Below, in pieces: positions 1 to 10,991 of a DNA stretch of 64,000 nucleotides. How positions within the stretch are numbered: the stretch's first letter is position 1; the number at the start of each line of letters is the position of its first letter. The notes under the pieces are model-generated. The model saw nothing but the letters and a program-made list of their open reading frames with translations. It was not told the DNA's origin and did not search any database. The stretch comes from Chrysemys picta bellii (Eukaryota; Chordata; Testudines; Emydidae): assembly GCF_011386835.1 (NCBI RefSeq), contig NC_088791.1, forward strand, positions 8,928,998 to 8,992,997. Reading direction: 5' to 3'. Position numbers and translations under genes: made by a program.

Positions 1-215
1 AAGTCCTGCTTTAATGTACATGGATCCTGGAGTAACCCAGGCCATTTTTACTTTAAAAAGGAATGCTCAAAAGCCCAAGAGATTACACTGAGGAAGGTGC
101 TCAGATACCAGAGTTATGAGCATGGTATGGATGCTTAGAATATTTATAAAACAATCGCCACCCTCCCAGGTTCTGAGTATCCTCACATCATTTAATGCGC
201 ACCACAAATACCTTG

Positions 216-1017
216 TGTCAAGGTTCCTTCCCCACTCTGAAACTCTAGGGTACAGATGTGGGGACCTGCATGAGAACCTCTAAGCTTAACTACCAGCTTA
301 GATCTGGTTTTGCTGCCACCACTCAAATTATTTATGAGTTATTTGGGAAACTCTGTCTACCTCCCTCCCAGAATATCTCCCTCCCAAGTACTATAACCCT
401 TCCCTGGGTAGCCTTGAGAGACTTCTCCACCAATTTCCTGGTGAACACCGATCCAAACCCTTGGATCTTAAAACAAGGAAAAATCAATCAGGTTCTTAAA
501 AAGAAGGCTTTTAATTAAAAAAAGAAAGGTAAAAATCATGTCTGTAAAATCAGGATGGAAAATAACTTTACAGGGTAATCAGATTCAAAGAGCCCAGAGG
601 AACCCCCTCTAGCCTTAGGTTCAAAGTTACAGCAAACAGAGGTAAACCCTCTAGCAAAAGGAACATTTACAAGTTGAGAAAACAAAGATAAAACTAATAC
701 GCCTTGCCTGGCTGTTACTTACAAGTTTGAAATATGAGAGACTTGTTCAGAAAGATTTGGAGAGCATGGATTGATGTCCGGCCCCTCTTAGTCCCAAGAG
801 CGAACCACCCCCAAAACAAAGCACAAACAAAAGCCTTCCCCCCACCAAGATTTTAAAGTATCTTGTCCCCTTATTGGTCCTTTGGGTCAGGTGTCAGCCA
901 GGTTACCTGAGCTTCTTAACCCTTTAGAGGTAAAAGGATTTTGGTGTCTCTGGCCAGGAGGGATTTTATAGTATTGTACACAGGAGAGCTGTTACCCTTC
1001 CCTTTATAGTTATGACA
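216..1017 (-). mobile_element. Solo LTR of an endogenous retrovirus-like element
   Basis: The 802-bp element begins TGTCA and ends TGACA, so it has the TG...CA ends of an LTR and a 5-bp terminal inverted repeat. It is flanked by perfect 5-bp direct repeats CCTTG at 211-215 and 1018-1022, the TSD size typical of retroviral integration. No gag, pol or env reading frame adjoins it, so it is a solo LTR left by recombination between two LTRs. Strand is inferred: read in reverse, a TATAAA-like sequence lies near the start. I recognise the sequence as an abundant turtle repeat. Short ORFs inside it are chance frames. Confidence 0.85.
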
Positions 1018-1022
1018 CCTTG

Positions 1023-3220
1023 ATAGGCAGCTCAACCAAACTACCCCATTCCAGGAATATATGTACACATGACCCAGCAGACATAATAATCAAATAAAGA
1101 AAGATCATGCTGGATGGAGAGATTGGACAGACAGACCAGCTGGCAACTAATCCTTATTTAAAAAACCTCAACATATTGTTACAGCATTTGAATCCAGAAA
1201 TCCTATTTCCATTCTCACCCTTCTCATCCCCTTCCCCTACAGACTTCAGCCACAGTTCATTTTAAGAAGCTACAGCGGGGAGAATAATGTGTGGCCCATG
1301 GTCCCCCTCTTATTGTAACTGCAGGAGGACAAAATTGAACAACTCAATTTTTTGAAACTGGTGAGTCAAGTCATCTCTCAAAGACTGTCAAAGTACAAGG
1401 GAAAAATACAGGCGTATTCATTTAAAATCTATACAGAAAGGCATGTCTATATTACTGGATGCCTCACTTCGATTCCTGGCCAATTGCCTTTGCTGCCCCT
1501 CAGTGTCACAAAACATTGAGTGCCCTGGAACCAGGAGCTTGGTGCCCCCTCTCTTCGCACTGTCTCAATGTGTTACTCTACAAAGACACCGTGAACTTTT
1601 TTCTCCTCTCTCTCTTTATATCCAATATCCTTGCCCAGGACTCTCTTGCTTTGCCCTCTCAAGCCAACATTTTATTGTTTTTCTGCTGCTTCATTCACTA
1701 GATCAGCTTTCGTTTACTCCTCCGTCTGAGCACAAGTCTGACAGCAGAAGGTTTACGAAGCCCTTTTGGGGGCCCAGAAGCACAATAACCAGCTAATGTG
1801 CACTCCGATCATTGTTTCTCCTTTGTATGAAGATAAGAGAGCAGAACTGGGTTTTATCTAGTGCCTTTCCCAGTCAAAAGTATCCCAAAGTGTCTGACAA
1901 ATTAGTTGGATACAGTTTAGAAAAACAGGGCAGACACTGGGCTGATCCTCCATGGTGCTAAGCGCCCTCAACCTTCAGGACTGAGAAGATTGGGGCCCTT
2001 GTGAACTTGCAATAGCTCTGAGATAGCCCTGGACAATAGAGCTTGTTTTACTGAAAAAGGAAATGGCCATATACACACACACATACATTATGCCTTACTG
2101 GAATTACCGTAGGATCCAACTTCTAACTGGAGAACCACAAGGAATGCGCAAGAAAGGATTTCATCTTATCATTATACTACTAATTATTACCAATAAGAAC
2201 TGGGAATATGCTTGGTTCTGTATAAGACACAAAATGAAGACAGTTCCTGCCCTGAAGAGCTTAGGAAATCCCAGAAGAAAAAATAACCGTCTCTTTTTCA
2301 AAGTATTTGGTTTGGTTCATTGCTTGTGAGCATCACAGAAGAAGTGAGTCTTTAAGAGGTACCTCAATATGGAGCTTGGCAACTTGTGAACAAGGATGGA
2401 TTAGCATGGAAAAAGACACAGCGACAGGCGTGGGAAACAGAGACCGGCCAATAAGGCTACTGGAGTTGAGGAGATGACACGATGTAAAATGGAATAAGTG
2501 ATGTCAGCCAAAGCCAGATTGTGTGAGACCTTAAAAGAGAGGACAAGTTTCTTATATAGCACCATCGGTGTTCATGCTTCTAGAGATGGCGGTTAACATC
2601 TCTGGAGGGCGATGAGTCATCACAAAGCGTGTTTGTTATCTGATCTAAAACAGCGGTTTAGGGATCTCAGGAAGGCTGTGAATGCATTGTGTTTTGGTGT
2701 GATCATCAAAATGGTAATGATTTGTTGGCAACAGAGCGAGCAGAAAGTCATTTCGTATGTCAAGGGCATTTACCTATGGAGCGATATCTGATCTGGATTT
2801 AACCCAGGTGACCAGCCTCCATTATAAGGAGCAAATTCAGCATTATTTATTTTTCAGTCTTTTATTTTGTTGACATGAAAATAAGCTGCTGCTGTTTCAT
2901 CATAAAGATTCATAGGTTTTCATCATCTCTGTCTCTGGGGTCCTGCCTGGATTCATAATTCCTCTGGCCTTATTATGTGCTAAATGCTGAATTTTTACTA
3001 GCCCAATCTGCTTCCAGTTAAACACAAGCCTTTGATCCAGCGTTATGACCCATATGCTCCGTTGCAGCTGTCTTTTATGGGTAACTTACACAGCAACATC
3101 CAGAATTTCTCTCTCAACACAGAAATATGGTTTCCCTGAAATGGGAAGGGGTTCTCACAGCCAGACACCGCTCTCAGTTACAATGGTGGAAATCAAAGTA
3201 ATTCCACTGCATTCAGCAAC
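1023..3220. other. No gene or clear repeat recognised
   Basis: AT-rich, gene-like features absent. Short ORFs (for example 1443-1796 and 2063-2329) lack domain-like composition and splice context. A short CA-rich run lies near 2070. I see nothing else I can support. Confidence 0.5.
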
Positions 3221-3305
3221 ATTAATCTGGGTTTACACTGGTACATCTGATAGCAGAATGTGGCTCGTTCTGCTATCAGATGTACCAGTGTAAACCCAGA
3301 TTAAT
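3221..3305. repeat. Perfect 38-bp inverted repeat (hairpin)
   Basis: The left arm 3221-3258 (starting ATTAATCTGGGTTTACACTG) and the right arm 3268-3305 are exact reverse complements, separated by the 9-base loop TGTGGCTCG. The right arm is followed within about 15 bases by an inverted PLE tail. The arms show no mismatch, so the structure is young or is kept uniform by some process. It would form a very stable cruciform or RNA hairpin. Confidence 0.97.
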
Positions 3306-3317
3306 TTTATGCTGCTC

Positions 3318-3618
3318 AGGGGCCCGTTAACACCTCTGCAGTCACAGGACAAAAAGAGGGGATTAGTGGGCTACAGGTTTTTGTAATAATCCATAACATA
3401 CCTTTCAACATGTGCTAACTATTTATGCTAAACAATCTGTTCCACGTTGCATTTAGCTGTGATGCTGGAAGCACCTTTCTCAGACTTGAAGAAGAATTCT
3501 GTGTGGTTCCAAAGCTTGTCTCTCTTGTCAGTCAAATTTGATCCAATAAAAGATATTACCTCAGACACCTTATCTCTCTAATATCCTGGGACCCACCGGG
3601 CTACATCCACACTGCATA
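3318..3618 (+). mobile_element. Penelope-like element tail, family B, foldback copy
   Basis: From 3318 to about 3391 the sequence is the reverse complement of the part of the family B tail seen at 7430-7490, including the end of its ORF. From about 3400 to 3618 the same tail runs forward and ends with the family B terminus (...CCAATAAAAGATATTACC... to CACTGCAT). The copy is therefore a minus segment joined to a plus segment, the inverted arrangement often seen in PLE insertions. No TSD was found. The perfect hairpin at 3221-3305 abuts its left side. Confidence 0.7.
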
Positions 3619-4351
3619 ACCAGAAAGCATCCATTTAGTAACTAACAATGGCCTCATCACCTTGGAATTTGGGCACCCAGAAATTATCTTCGGTTTGACA
3701 GACCCTTAACAATAGTTCCTTGCTACAGTGTTTATCAATGATTGTCAGTTACAAGTCAAATGTCAACCTACCCTTTGTGGATGAGGCCAAGTCATATTAT
3801 AATTGAGCCTAAAAAACTCCCTAACTCCAGGCAGAGATCTAGACCAGAGCAGTTCTTGAAAATGATTATTATTATCTAGCCCTGCACAGAACAGGCTGCA
3901 TCACGCTAGAGCACAAGAAAGCTGCAAGAGACTTTAACAAATTGGCAAATTCTGGTTTTTGTCATGTAGACAGTGCCATAGTTAAGGGTCTGTCAAACAG
4001 ATGCAAGTTAGAAATAAAATCTTAGACCTCAAAACATTTTACAATGCTAATACTGCTCTTACCATTTGTGCACTTTAATTACTTCTTGCCATGCTCTCAA
4101 ATTAGACAATGAAAAATAAATCAGTCACTTTTATTTTCAGTCATGGTCTAGTAAATTTCACTTTCCCATTCTCAGGCATTAACACAATGCAAAATTTGGG
4201 TTGCAAATGTTGCAGGAGAATATTTTTAAAAATAAAGTCCTGGAAACTTTTCTATTTCTATTTGGTTTATATACAAAGACGTAGGCTAAACTTCTCAAAT
4301 TTGGTTAATTAAAGATAGGCATATAACCTCTACATTTAAGCACTTAAATAA
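3619..4351. other. No gene or clear repeat recognised
   Basis: Non-repetitive AT-rich DNA with no ORF worth reporting. Positions 3661-3700 and 3984-4010 share the words GGTCTGTCAAAC or their complement, too short to interpret. Confidence 0.4.
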
Positions 4352-4425
4352 AAGTGGCCTGATTTTCGGCACCCTGATGAATTTACTGGAAGCCAAACTT
4401 GCTCAGCACGTCTGAAAATCAGGCT
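4352..4425. repeat. Old short foldback repeat (MITE-like)
   Basis: The left end GGCCTGATTTTC is nearly the reverse complement of the right end GAAAATCAGGCT, and the region between carries GCTCAGCAC-type words. It resembles an old amniote foldback repeat that I recognise only by look. No TSD was determined. Confidence 0.4.
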
Positions 4426-5594
4426 AATTTTAGGCACCCAAGTTTATATAGAATATCTAAAAATATGGGGCCAAATTTGACTTCTCTCTTTAAAAAAAAA
4501 CCAAAAAAACAAAAAGAACATTCATTTCCAAGAATTTATAAACGGGTCCTAAATATTTAATGAGGAAGACTACTTCTTATGCACTCGCTTGCTTTTAGAG
4601 CTGTGATACTGCTTGGATCTCAACCCAAGCACTCAAGAACACTCTGGAGGAGGCTACATTCATGCTTGTCATGTTGTTGCAGGGTTGGCAGGCCAGAAGC
4701 TTCCCTACAAGGCTTGGCAGCTTTATCAAGCCAATTGCGGGTACCAGGAATTGGCACAGCCTCAATAAGCTACTTATAGCTTTTTAGATGAAGGATAATA
4801 TGATCAACCCAAAGAGATTTAAAAACCAATCAAATTCGGATAATTCTTCAAGTTTTAAGGATGGGATTGGGAGTGTGGCCATAGATTTAGCAATTGATGG
4901 CAGTGCACATGGGGTAGGAGAGAGAAGGTTCAAAGCTTTGGCAGATAAGCAACAGAGCTCTCTTGCGCCAAACCCTCCTTGGTTATTGGAGTGAATGAGG
5001 AGTAATTTTGGAGCTTAGAGGTTGGGCAATGTCTTGCCAGTACAAAGGACCAAGCTGGACTGCTGGCAACCCAAAACCACATGGGAAGCACTTTATGCAA
5101 ATGGAACAAAATACAGTTGATTAAAAAAAAATTAAAAATGGACAGGCAGAACAGATCCTTTCAGCTGTGGGAAAACCATGCACCTGATACCAATAAGGAA
5201 AGCTCACTTTTCCTCTCCTTTGTATTAAGATATAGGTACAGGCCAATGCTTAGGGCCCCAGCTCCTGGAGTCACGTGGTTACATCAGAAACTTAGCTTTC
5301 ATTTAAAAAGATAAAAAGGTTCCAGCTCTTCAAATTGCAAAGAAAAAGCTTGAAAATGGGACCCAAATATAACCTAGGCTCCAATATCGCCCTCAGTCTG
5401 CAGGGAGCCTGAAACAACAGCACTGAGATGTAAACTGCCCCGTGCTTCTCAATGGAGGATTAACACAAAGACCTGTGGGGCCCCCTACCAACACCACCCC
5501 AAGCAGAGGCCTGTGTGTGTGGCAGGAGACGAGCACAGTCGGCTCGGTCCACCCATGCACGAACTGCAGCTGCTGGGGGAAGCACTGGAAGTCC
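4426..5594. other. No gene or clear repeat recognised
   Basis: Contains an A-rich run near 4493-4515 and otherwise unremarkable sequence. The ORFs at 4579-4994 and 5081-5314 have no recognisable domain. Confidence 0.4.
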
Positions 5595-5790
5595 CTGCTG
5601 CCAACCTTGCCTCTCCAGAAGTGGAAAAAAAGGACTCCTGTTGGCAACACCGATTTACCTGAGGAGAGGGAGACCTCTGCTGCCATTTCTAGACAGGGAG
5701 AAAGGGGATCCATGCTGCCAACCCTGAATCTCTGGAAGATGGGGAGGCCCCCTGCCATTGACACTCCAAATAAGGGATGGGGGCAGTGAC
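5595..5790. repeat. Degenerate ~40-bp minisatellite, about five units
   Basis: Units start near 5595, 5637, 5677, 5712 and 5751. Each opens with a variant of CTGCTGCCAAC, continues through a CTCTCCAGAAG-like core and ends in a purine-rich GGGAGACC-like part. Unit length varies from 35 to 42 bases. Overlapping ORFs on both strands here (5393-5764, 5442-5789) are a by-product of the repeat and its low stop content. Confidence 0.55.
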
Positions 5791-6231
5791 ATGAAGACCC
5801 TATATTGTGCTATGCATGGGGCCCTGGACTGCCTTAATCCAGTGCTGGATATGCATCTCCCATGCCAATAAATGTATGGGTTGCAGGAAACATTTTGATT
5901 GGAATGCATTGGGCTCCCACACCAAACCAATCATGGACAATTGCCTTTAATATACATATACCATTGGCCTACCCCATGAACCAACTGTAGAGACCCATTG
6001 CAAAGCTACAGTCTGTCTGTGAGGGCATTCTCCTCCTTCCCCGCAACTAGAGAAAATAACAATGATTTTCAAAAATTCTTGGCATACTATATCTCAATAA
6101 AGACAGAATGTGTTTCAAGGAATGACCCTGGATGAATAAAGAGACTTTGATCCAGACACATCCCAGAGCTTCGTATGAACTTTATTAACCGACTGTACAA
6201 ACTATATGCATAGGAAAGACTCCAGTCAACA

Positions 6232-6365
6232 TCTTGCATCTGAAGAAGTGAGGGTTTTTTACCCACAAAAGCTTATGCCCAAATAAATCTGTTAGTCTTT
6301 AAGGTACCACTGGACTCCTTGTTGTTTCTGTGGATACAGACTAACACGGCTACCCTCTGATGCTT
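6232..6365 (+). mobile_element. Penelope-like element tail, family A, single arm
   Basis: A 134-bp unit running from TCTTGCATCTGAAGAAG to the ACACGGCTACC...TGCTT end. It is flanked by a 14-bp TSD with one mismatch: GACTCCAGTCAACA at 6218-6231 and GACTCCAATCAACA at 6366-6379. It contains the CUGAAGA...ACCCAC...AAAAGCUU segment that corresponds to the hammerhead-like core of family A, with the GAAA box mutated to AAAA. This copy shows that one arm alone can insert. Confidence 0.8.
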
Positions 6366-6379
6366 GACTCCAATCAACA

Positions 6380-7249
6380 GTGAATGCACCTCTCTCTGGG
6401 CTGGAATGCTGAAGCTATTTAGACGCCACATAGCAATGCGGCAGAACAATTTATAATAAGCAGTGAGGAACCTCATCTCATCTCATTCAAACGGCAGTGG
6501 GAATTTAGGGATGTAATTATCCAAATTAGAATCTGACCAGGAGATCAAGGTTAACACCTCTCATTCTTGCACAAATAAAAAAAAGTGCCTTTTTTATGAC
6601 AAAGCCATTAGGATATTACTTTTACAAACGAAAGACATCTCCAGCAATAAGTCTTTCCTACAGTGATACTGGGATTTTGGTTCAGTACTGCATTCATGCT
6701 TTCCCTATAAATCTTCCATCGAATACTAACCCAGTTTAGCCTAGTCTATGAGGTCAGATGAGATCACTGATTGAGCTAGTAATGTTGCATAAACTGATTG
6801 CTGAAAAAGAGGATGTTAGGCTGAAAAAGGTCAAAATTCCTCAAATAGATGTTCTTATCTCACCAGAAGAAATGTTAGAATTAAATTTTAAGTATTTTTA
6901 CCCCTTTCTTGTGCAGTGATTGAGAAACAAGAAATGGTGCCAGCAACTATCATTGCCTTTACCAAAAGACATGCAATTAGAAGTTGGGGGGTGAACACAG
7001 TATGTGTGGTAAGGCAGATTAAAGGACTTGCAGCCCTGAAAAATGTAGCACTTCATCTCTCCACAGGCCAAACACAGCGTACAGGGCAGGCAGCTATTAC
7101 TTTTATTTATTTGTTAACTAACATAGAGCTTGAAGTCATGACCTGGATTTAAGAAGCACATACAAATTAACATGAGCAACAACATTAAAAAGCTCCCGGC
7201 AATCCCTACCCTGTACGGTCCTGTCTCAGAAGAAAATGAAGCTTTGGCC
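6380..7249. other. No gene or clear repeat recognised
   Basis: Ordinary AT-rich sequence. The 78-codon ORF at 6916-7152 shows no motif I know. Confidence 0.4.
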
Positions 7250-7256
7250 CTTTGAC

Positions 7257-7454
7257 ACCATATCACCTGTGGGTGAACACTTTTCATAAAACCATCACTC
7301 TATGTCTGACCTATCAGTCCTCATCCTCAAAGGAGATCTGCACAACTCTTTCCAAAGATGTGCCTGGGGGCTTAAATTCATAACTTTGCTAGCCACTAAA
7401 AATCATGGTCTAAATAAAGATACTGGATGTATGGCTCATTACAACAATCTGTAA
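7257..7454 (+). pseudogene. C-terminal remnant of a Penelope-like element ORF
   Basis: Reading from 7257, the frame gives about 65 codons ending in TAA at 7452-7454, with one internal TAA near 7276. The words SPVGEH, SDLSVLIL, KFITLL and the C-terminal AHYNNL fit the end of the GIY-YIG endonuclease-containing PLE polyprotein, which joins reverse transcriptase to that nuclease. The catalytic GIY-YIG and reverse-transcriptase parts lie further 5' and are absent, so the fragment is dead. Family assignment is from memory of vertebrate PLE proteins; a BLASTX search against PLE ORFs would settle it. A minus-strand partner of the same C-terminus is visible at about 3375-3391. Confidence 0.6.
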
Positions 7455-7704
7455 CACACTAGCGCCCCTTTTTGTCCTATGACTACAGGGGTGTTAATGG
7501 GCCGCTTCACCTTGAATGGTCCCTAGAATATGTGCTAACTACTTATGCTGAACTACCTATTCAGTCTTTAACTGTGACACCCTCAGACCTTGAAAGCTTG
7601 TCTCTCTCACCAACACAAGTATTGGTCCAATAAAAGATATTACCTCACCCAACTTCTCTCTCTCTAATATCCTGGGATTGACAGGGCTACAACAACACTG
7701 CATA
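7257..7704 (+). mobile_element. Penelope-like element 3' fragment, family B, 5'-truncated
   Basis: The 448-bp fragment includes the last codons of a PLE ORF, the 3' untranslated region (TGTGCTAACTACTTATGCTG...) and the terminal family B tail ending CACTGCAT. It is flanked by CTTTGAC at 7250-7256 and 7705-7711, a 7-bp TSD. The tail lacks part of the hammerhead-like arm (the CUGAAGAAG word is reduced to CCTTGAAAGC). This copy identifies the short foldbacks elsewhere in the window as PLE tails. Confidence 0.75.
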
Positions 7705-8179
7705 CTTTGACTTTTAGTCATTTTAGAACATGATGGTTCATATAATTGATGAATGATAGCGTATAAATACAGCCCTTTCTGAATATCATTCTGCTGAACA
7801 GGTTTACACACACATACTTAATTCACATTAGATTATAATAGCCACACGGATGTCTGTATTGTGGAGAAAAAATGCTGAGTGGACCCAACAGCGATCGCAT
7901 CTTAGCAAAATTACTCAAGGTCTCCTGCTCTTTGCAGCCTTTGCCAGAACTTCCATTAGCACCACCCCTATCTCCCTGAGTTGAGAGAGGGCAGTGAGTA
8001 GCCATCCTTTGCCTGCCGCTGTCTCCCACTTTACAAGGCCCAGGTCAACTGGGCAGCAGATAATCAATCATAGGTGCCCTGGACCCTGTTTCCTCTTAAA
8101 GGAGCCAGTCACCCTATGAGAGCTGTATTCACTCAAAACCTTTCAAAACCTCTCTAAATTCATAATGTACATAAGAAGT

Positions 8180-8290
8180 CTCTGCCACTAACTTACCGTG
8201 AAATTTCAGGTAAATCATTCTCTCTCTCTCTCTCTCTCTCTGCCTCAGTTTACACATCTATAAAATGGGTATAATATTGGCCTAACTCAC
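8180..8290 (+). repeat. MIR/CORE-SINE relic with embedded (TC)n
   Basis: TCTGCCACTAACTTACCGTG...GCCTCAGTTTACACATCTATAAAATGGG follows the plus-strand MIR core order. A (TC)n run at 8219-8241 has expanded inside it, replacing the usual 'TTAACCTCTC' segment. Confidence 0.65.
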
Positions 8291-8378
8291 CAAGATGGCT
8301 GAGACTTCATTCATCAGTAGTTGTAAATTTCTTTGACATCAGAAGTTGAAATAAAAAAAAACTACTATTTTTCAAGTT

Positions 8379-8396
8379 AAAAAAAAAAAAAAAAAA
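8379..8396. repeat. Poly-A run of 18
   Basis: Eighteen consecutive A residues; no retroposed gene or SINE body could be linked to it. Confidence 0.95.
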
Positions 8397-9537
8397 CCAA
8401 CACACAACCACTTGGGAAAATTCTCCTTGGTCTGGATTCCAATATTCTGCTTCCCAAGCAGCCTGCTTTTCAACACAGGGAACAGAATGAGAGCACCTCG
8501 TAGAAAGTGAAACACGCAGTAACTGCTTGCAGGGAGTTACTGTGGCATGCTTTAGGGGCAGAATATTGTCAGTTTACCTAGGGAAGCAAAATCTTCAGAA
8601 CTGGCCCATACCCTGAACTCTGTGCATGTAAAAGGAAAAGATCAGTCAAGACTGGAAACTCAGATTTGAGAGAAAAATGTTTTCCTTTAACTATGTGTGC
8701 TCAGATGCTACTGCACAAACTTCAGCAAAGACTATAAAAGGGGAAGTCAATAATTTTGCAATCAAATTGACTAAGACCAGCGTAGAGGAATATAAATCCT
8801 GTGTTTAATAAAATATAACAGATATATTCAATCACTCTTGAACAAAAAGAAAAGGAAACAAAATCTTAATTTTAACAGTTTCATCTTCCTCCAAAGACAA
8901 CTTCATTAATTTAAAAACACCGCTCGACTCTGCCCTTTTGGCCCCGCAACCTGCTGCGCTAGTTAGCATGGAGAATATTAATGAGCAATATAATCGAGCA
9001 CCATTTCTATCTCTGTCAGTCTCCAGGGAAGAGCAACCATCTCTGCACTGTCACTGCTAAGGCCAACTACTATCGCTAATCCAGTGAGACCCAAAGAAAA
9101 ATGCTGAGAGAGATTGTTTTGCTGTTGCTCCCTCTCTCAATCTTCACCTTCCCTTTACAATATACATTTCACCCTTGCAAAAGTTACTGAAGCGTTATTA
9201 AACGCAGACACAGAAACATGAACTAGATTAGGCAGACAGACAGACACACACACCACTTTCTCTGAACGGCCTCTGTTACAGGTTAACCCTGGCAGAGACC
9301 TAATGCGACTCTGCTTTGTTGAGGTCTATTAATAAATTGCATGGTTCCCTGAAGATACTACTATGTGTATTATATGGATCCACGTTAGAGGGAGAGCAAA
9401 TGGTTCTACTTGGATACATTGTTCTCAAACATTCGCTATTATAACAATGTATTTCACATGCACCCATTGCATTTTTGGTAAAGCTAAACTAAGGAGTGAA
9501 ATAAAGGATCTCAGTTGATGTAAACCAGCAGAGCTAC
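8397..9537. other. Non-repetitive DNA, no gene recognised
   Basis: Includes a balanced, homeobox-site-rich stretch around 8930-9080 (TTAATGAGCAATATAATCG and similar) that could be a conserved noncoding element, which only a cross-species alignment could show. No usable ORF. Confidence 0.35.
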
Positions 9538-9550
9538 ACAGACTTCAATG

Positions 9551-9823
9551 GTGACAGGTTTCAGAGGCGTAGCCATGTTAAGTCTGTATCAGCAAAAACA
9601 ACGAGGAGTCCTTGTGGCACCTTAGAGACTAACAAATTTAACCCACTTCATCAGATGCACGGAGTGAAAAATACCGTAAATACATGAAAAGATGGCAATA
9701 TTTATACTGCTTACTGTATTTTCCATTCCGTGCATCTGGTGAAGTGGGTTTTAGCCCATGAAAGCTTATGCCCAAATAAATTTGTTCATCTCTAAGGTGA
9801 CACAAGGACTCCTCGTTGTTTTT
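9551..9823. mobile_element. Penelope-like element foldback, family A
   Basis: A 273-bp foldback with a perfect 13-bp TSD ACAGACTTCAATG at 9538-9550 and 9824-9836. The left arm starts ACAGGTTTCAGAGGCGTAGC and is the reverse complement of the family A 3' end; the right arm runs forward through GAAGTGGGTTTTAGCCCATGAAAGCTTATGC and stops at GTTGTTTTT. About 75 bp of unique centre separates the arms. The long TSD argues for target-primed reverse transcription rather than cut-and-paste transposition. Confidence 0.85.
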
Positions 9824-9836
9824 ACAGACTTCAATG

Positions 9837-10276
9837 CAGCTATATCAATTTACATCCACTGTGGATCTTGCTCTCAACAGTCAAAAGTGAGACTATAATC
9901 ATATTTTAGATTTAAACCTTGGACCCTCTGCACATTTTAGAGTTGGTTTAGGATGGTTACTCCATTATGAAAGCAGGATGGAAACTGGTTTATATCATAC
10001 GGGTGTCGCAAATAACATTTTTAGCAAGAAATGCAATAGGTTCAGGAATGTCATTTGAAACCGATGCCAATTGTAATCCAGGTCCGCTGGCAGAACATGA
10101 TATGATGTCAGGAATGGCAAAGCAGGGGGTAGTATACATTTCGATTAAAATGTACAGAAAGAGCCTGGTGGGGTCTCCTCACTGGGAGAGAATCAGACAC
10201 TGCAGGACAGGTCTGTGGTGGACTGGCAGCACCCAGTGGAGCATTAAGATTAGTAGTGGAGCAATGCATGTCCTGA
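9837..10276. other. No gene or clear repeat recognised
   Basis: The 121-codon ORF starting at 9967 extends into the MITE at 10277 and has no recognisable domain; I treat it as chance. Confidence 0.4.
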
Positions 10277-10491
10277 GGCTATGGCTACACTGGTGCTTTA
10301 CAGCGCTGCAACTTTCTCGCTCAGGGGTGTGAAAAAACACCCCCCTGAGCGCAGCAAGTTACAGCGCTGTAAAGCGCCAGTGTAAACAGTGGCCCAGCGC
10401 TGGGAGCCACGCTCCCAGCACTGTAAACTAATCCCCTCATGGAGGTGGAGCACCTGCAGCGCTGGCGCCGTGACCACACTCACACTTCAAA
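10277..10491. mobile_element. GC-rich foldback MITE, partial copy
   Basis: Begins GGCTATGGCTACACTGG and shares its whole length with the MITE at 59921-61473: TACAGCGCTGCAACT, a hairpin around CGCTCAGGGGTGTG/ACACCCCCCTGAGCG, then CTCATGGAGGTGGAGCACC and CCACACTC...CACTTCAAAG. The right inverted terminus is missing after CACTTCAAAGCC. Its superfamily is not clear from the ends. Confidence 0.75.
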
Positions 10492-10967
10492 GCCACTGAC
10501 AGAGCTGCACAAGGCTGACTTCACTATGCTTGGACCAAGCCAGTATTACGACTCCCTCTCCTTGAAGAGCACTAAATTAGTTAATTTTAAACGGCGGATG
10601 TTGTTTCCCAAAGTCAGCTAGTGTAGGAAGAAATTTAGAAGTTTTGCCCAATCAGAGAGACAATCTACTTGATACCCGAGATAACCAAACTTTGAGTCAA
10701 CCAGAGAAGCAAACACTGTCTCTGGAAATCAGTGCTTAGCTAGTTAAATTCACAAGAATTCAGACTTGGGATAAACCGCAAATTTGATATTGATCAATCA
10801 CCACTCTAGCTAAGCAATCAAAGACAGCTATCATCGGAAATAAACCTGTTGACCTGGAAGAATTTGCACCAGCACCCACACGGATCTTAGTCTCTCTAAT
10901 CTGTCTGATAACACTAACAAAAGGTGTCAGCTAGAATGAGCCAGATAATACAACTCCTTTGGCAGCA

Positions 10968-10991
10968 GGAGGAGGAGGAGGAGGAGGAGGG
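10968..10991 (+). repeat. (GAG)n microsatellite
   Basis: About eight GAG triplets. They create the acidic-run ORF at 10924-11130 and its antisense frames, which I do not regard as genes. Confidence 0.95.

Noticed and set aside
5393..5930. Overlapping ORFs on both strands including a 123-codon frame
   Set aside because: Explained by the degenerate minisatellite.
9551..9823. Calling the PLE foldbacks cut-and-paste MITEs
   Set aside because: TSDs of 12-14 bp, variable 5' ends and a linked PLE ORF end do not fit hAT, mariner or Harbinger MITEs.
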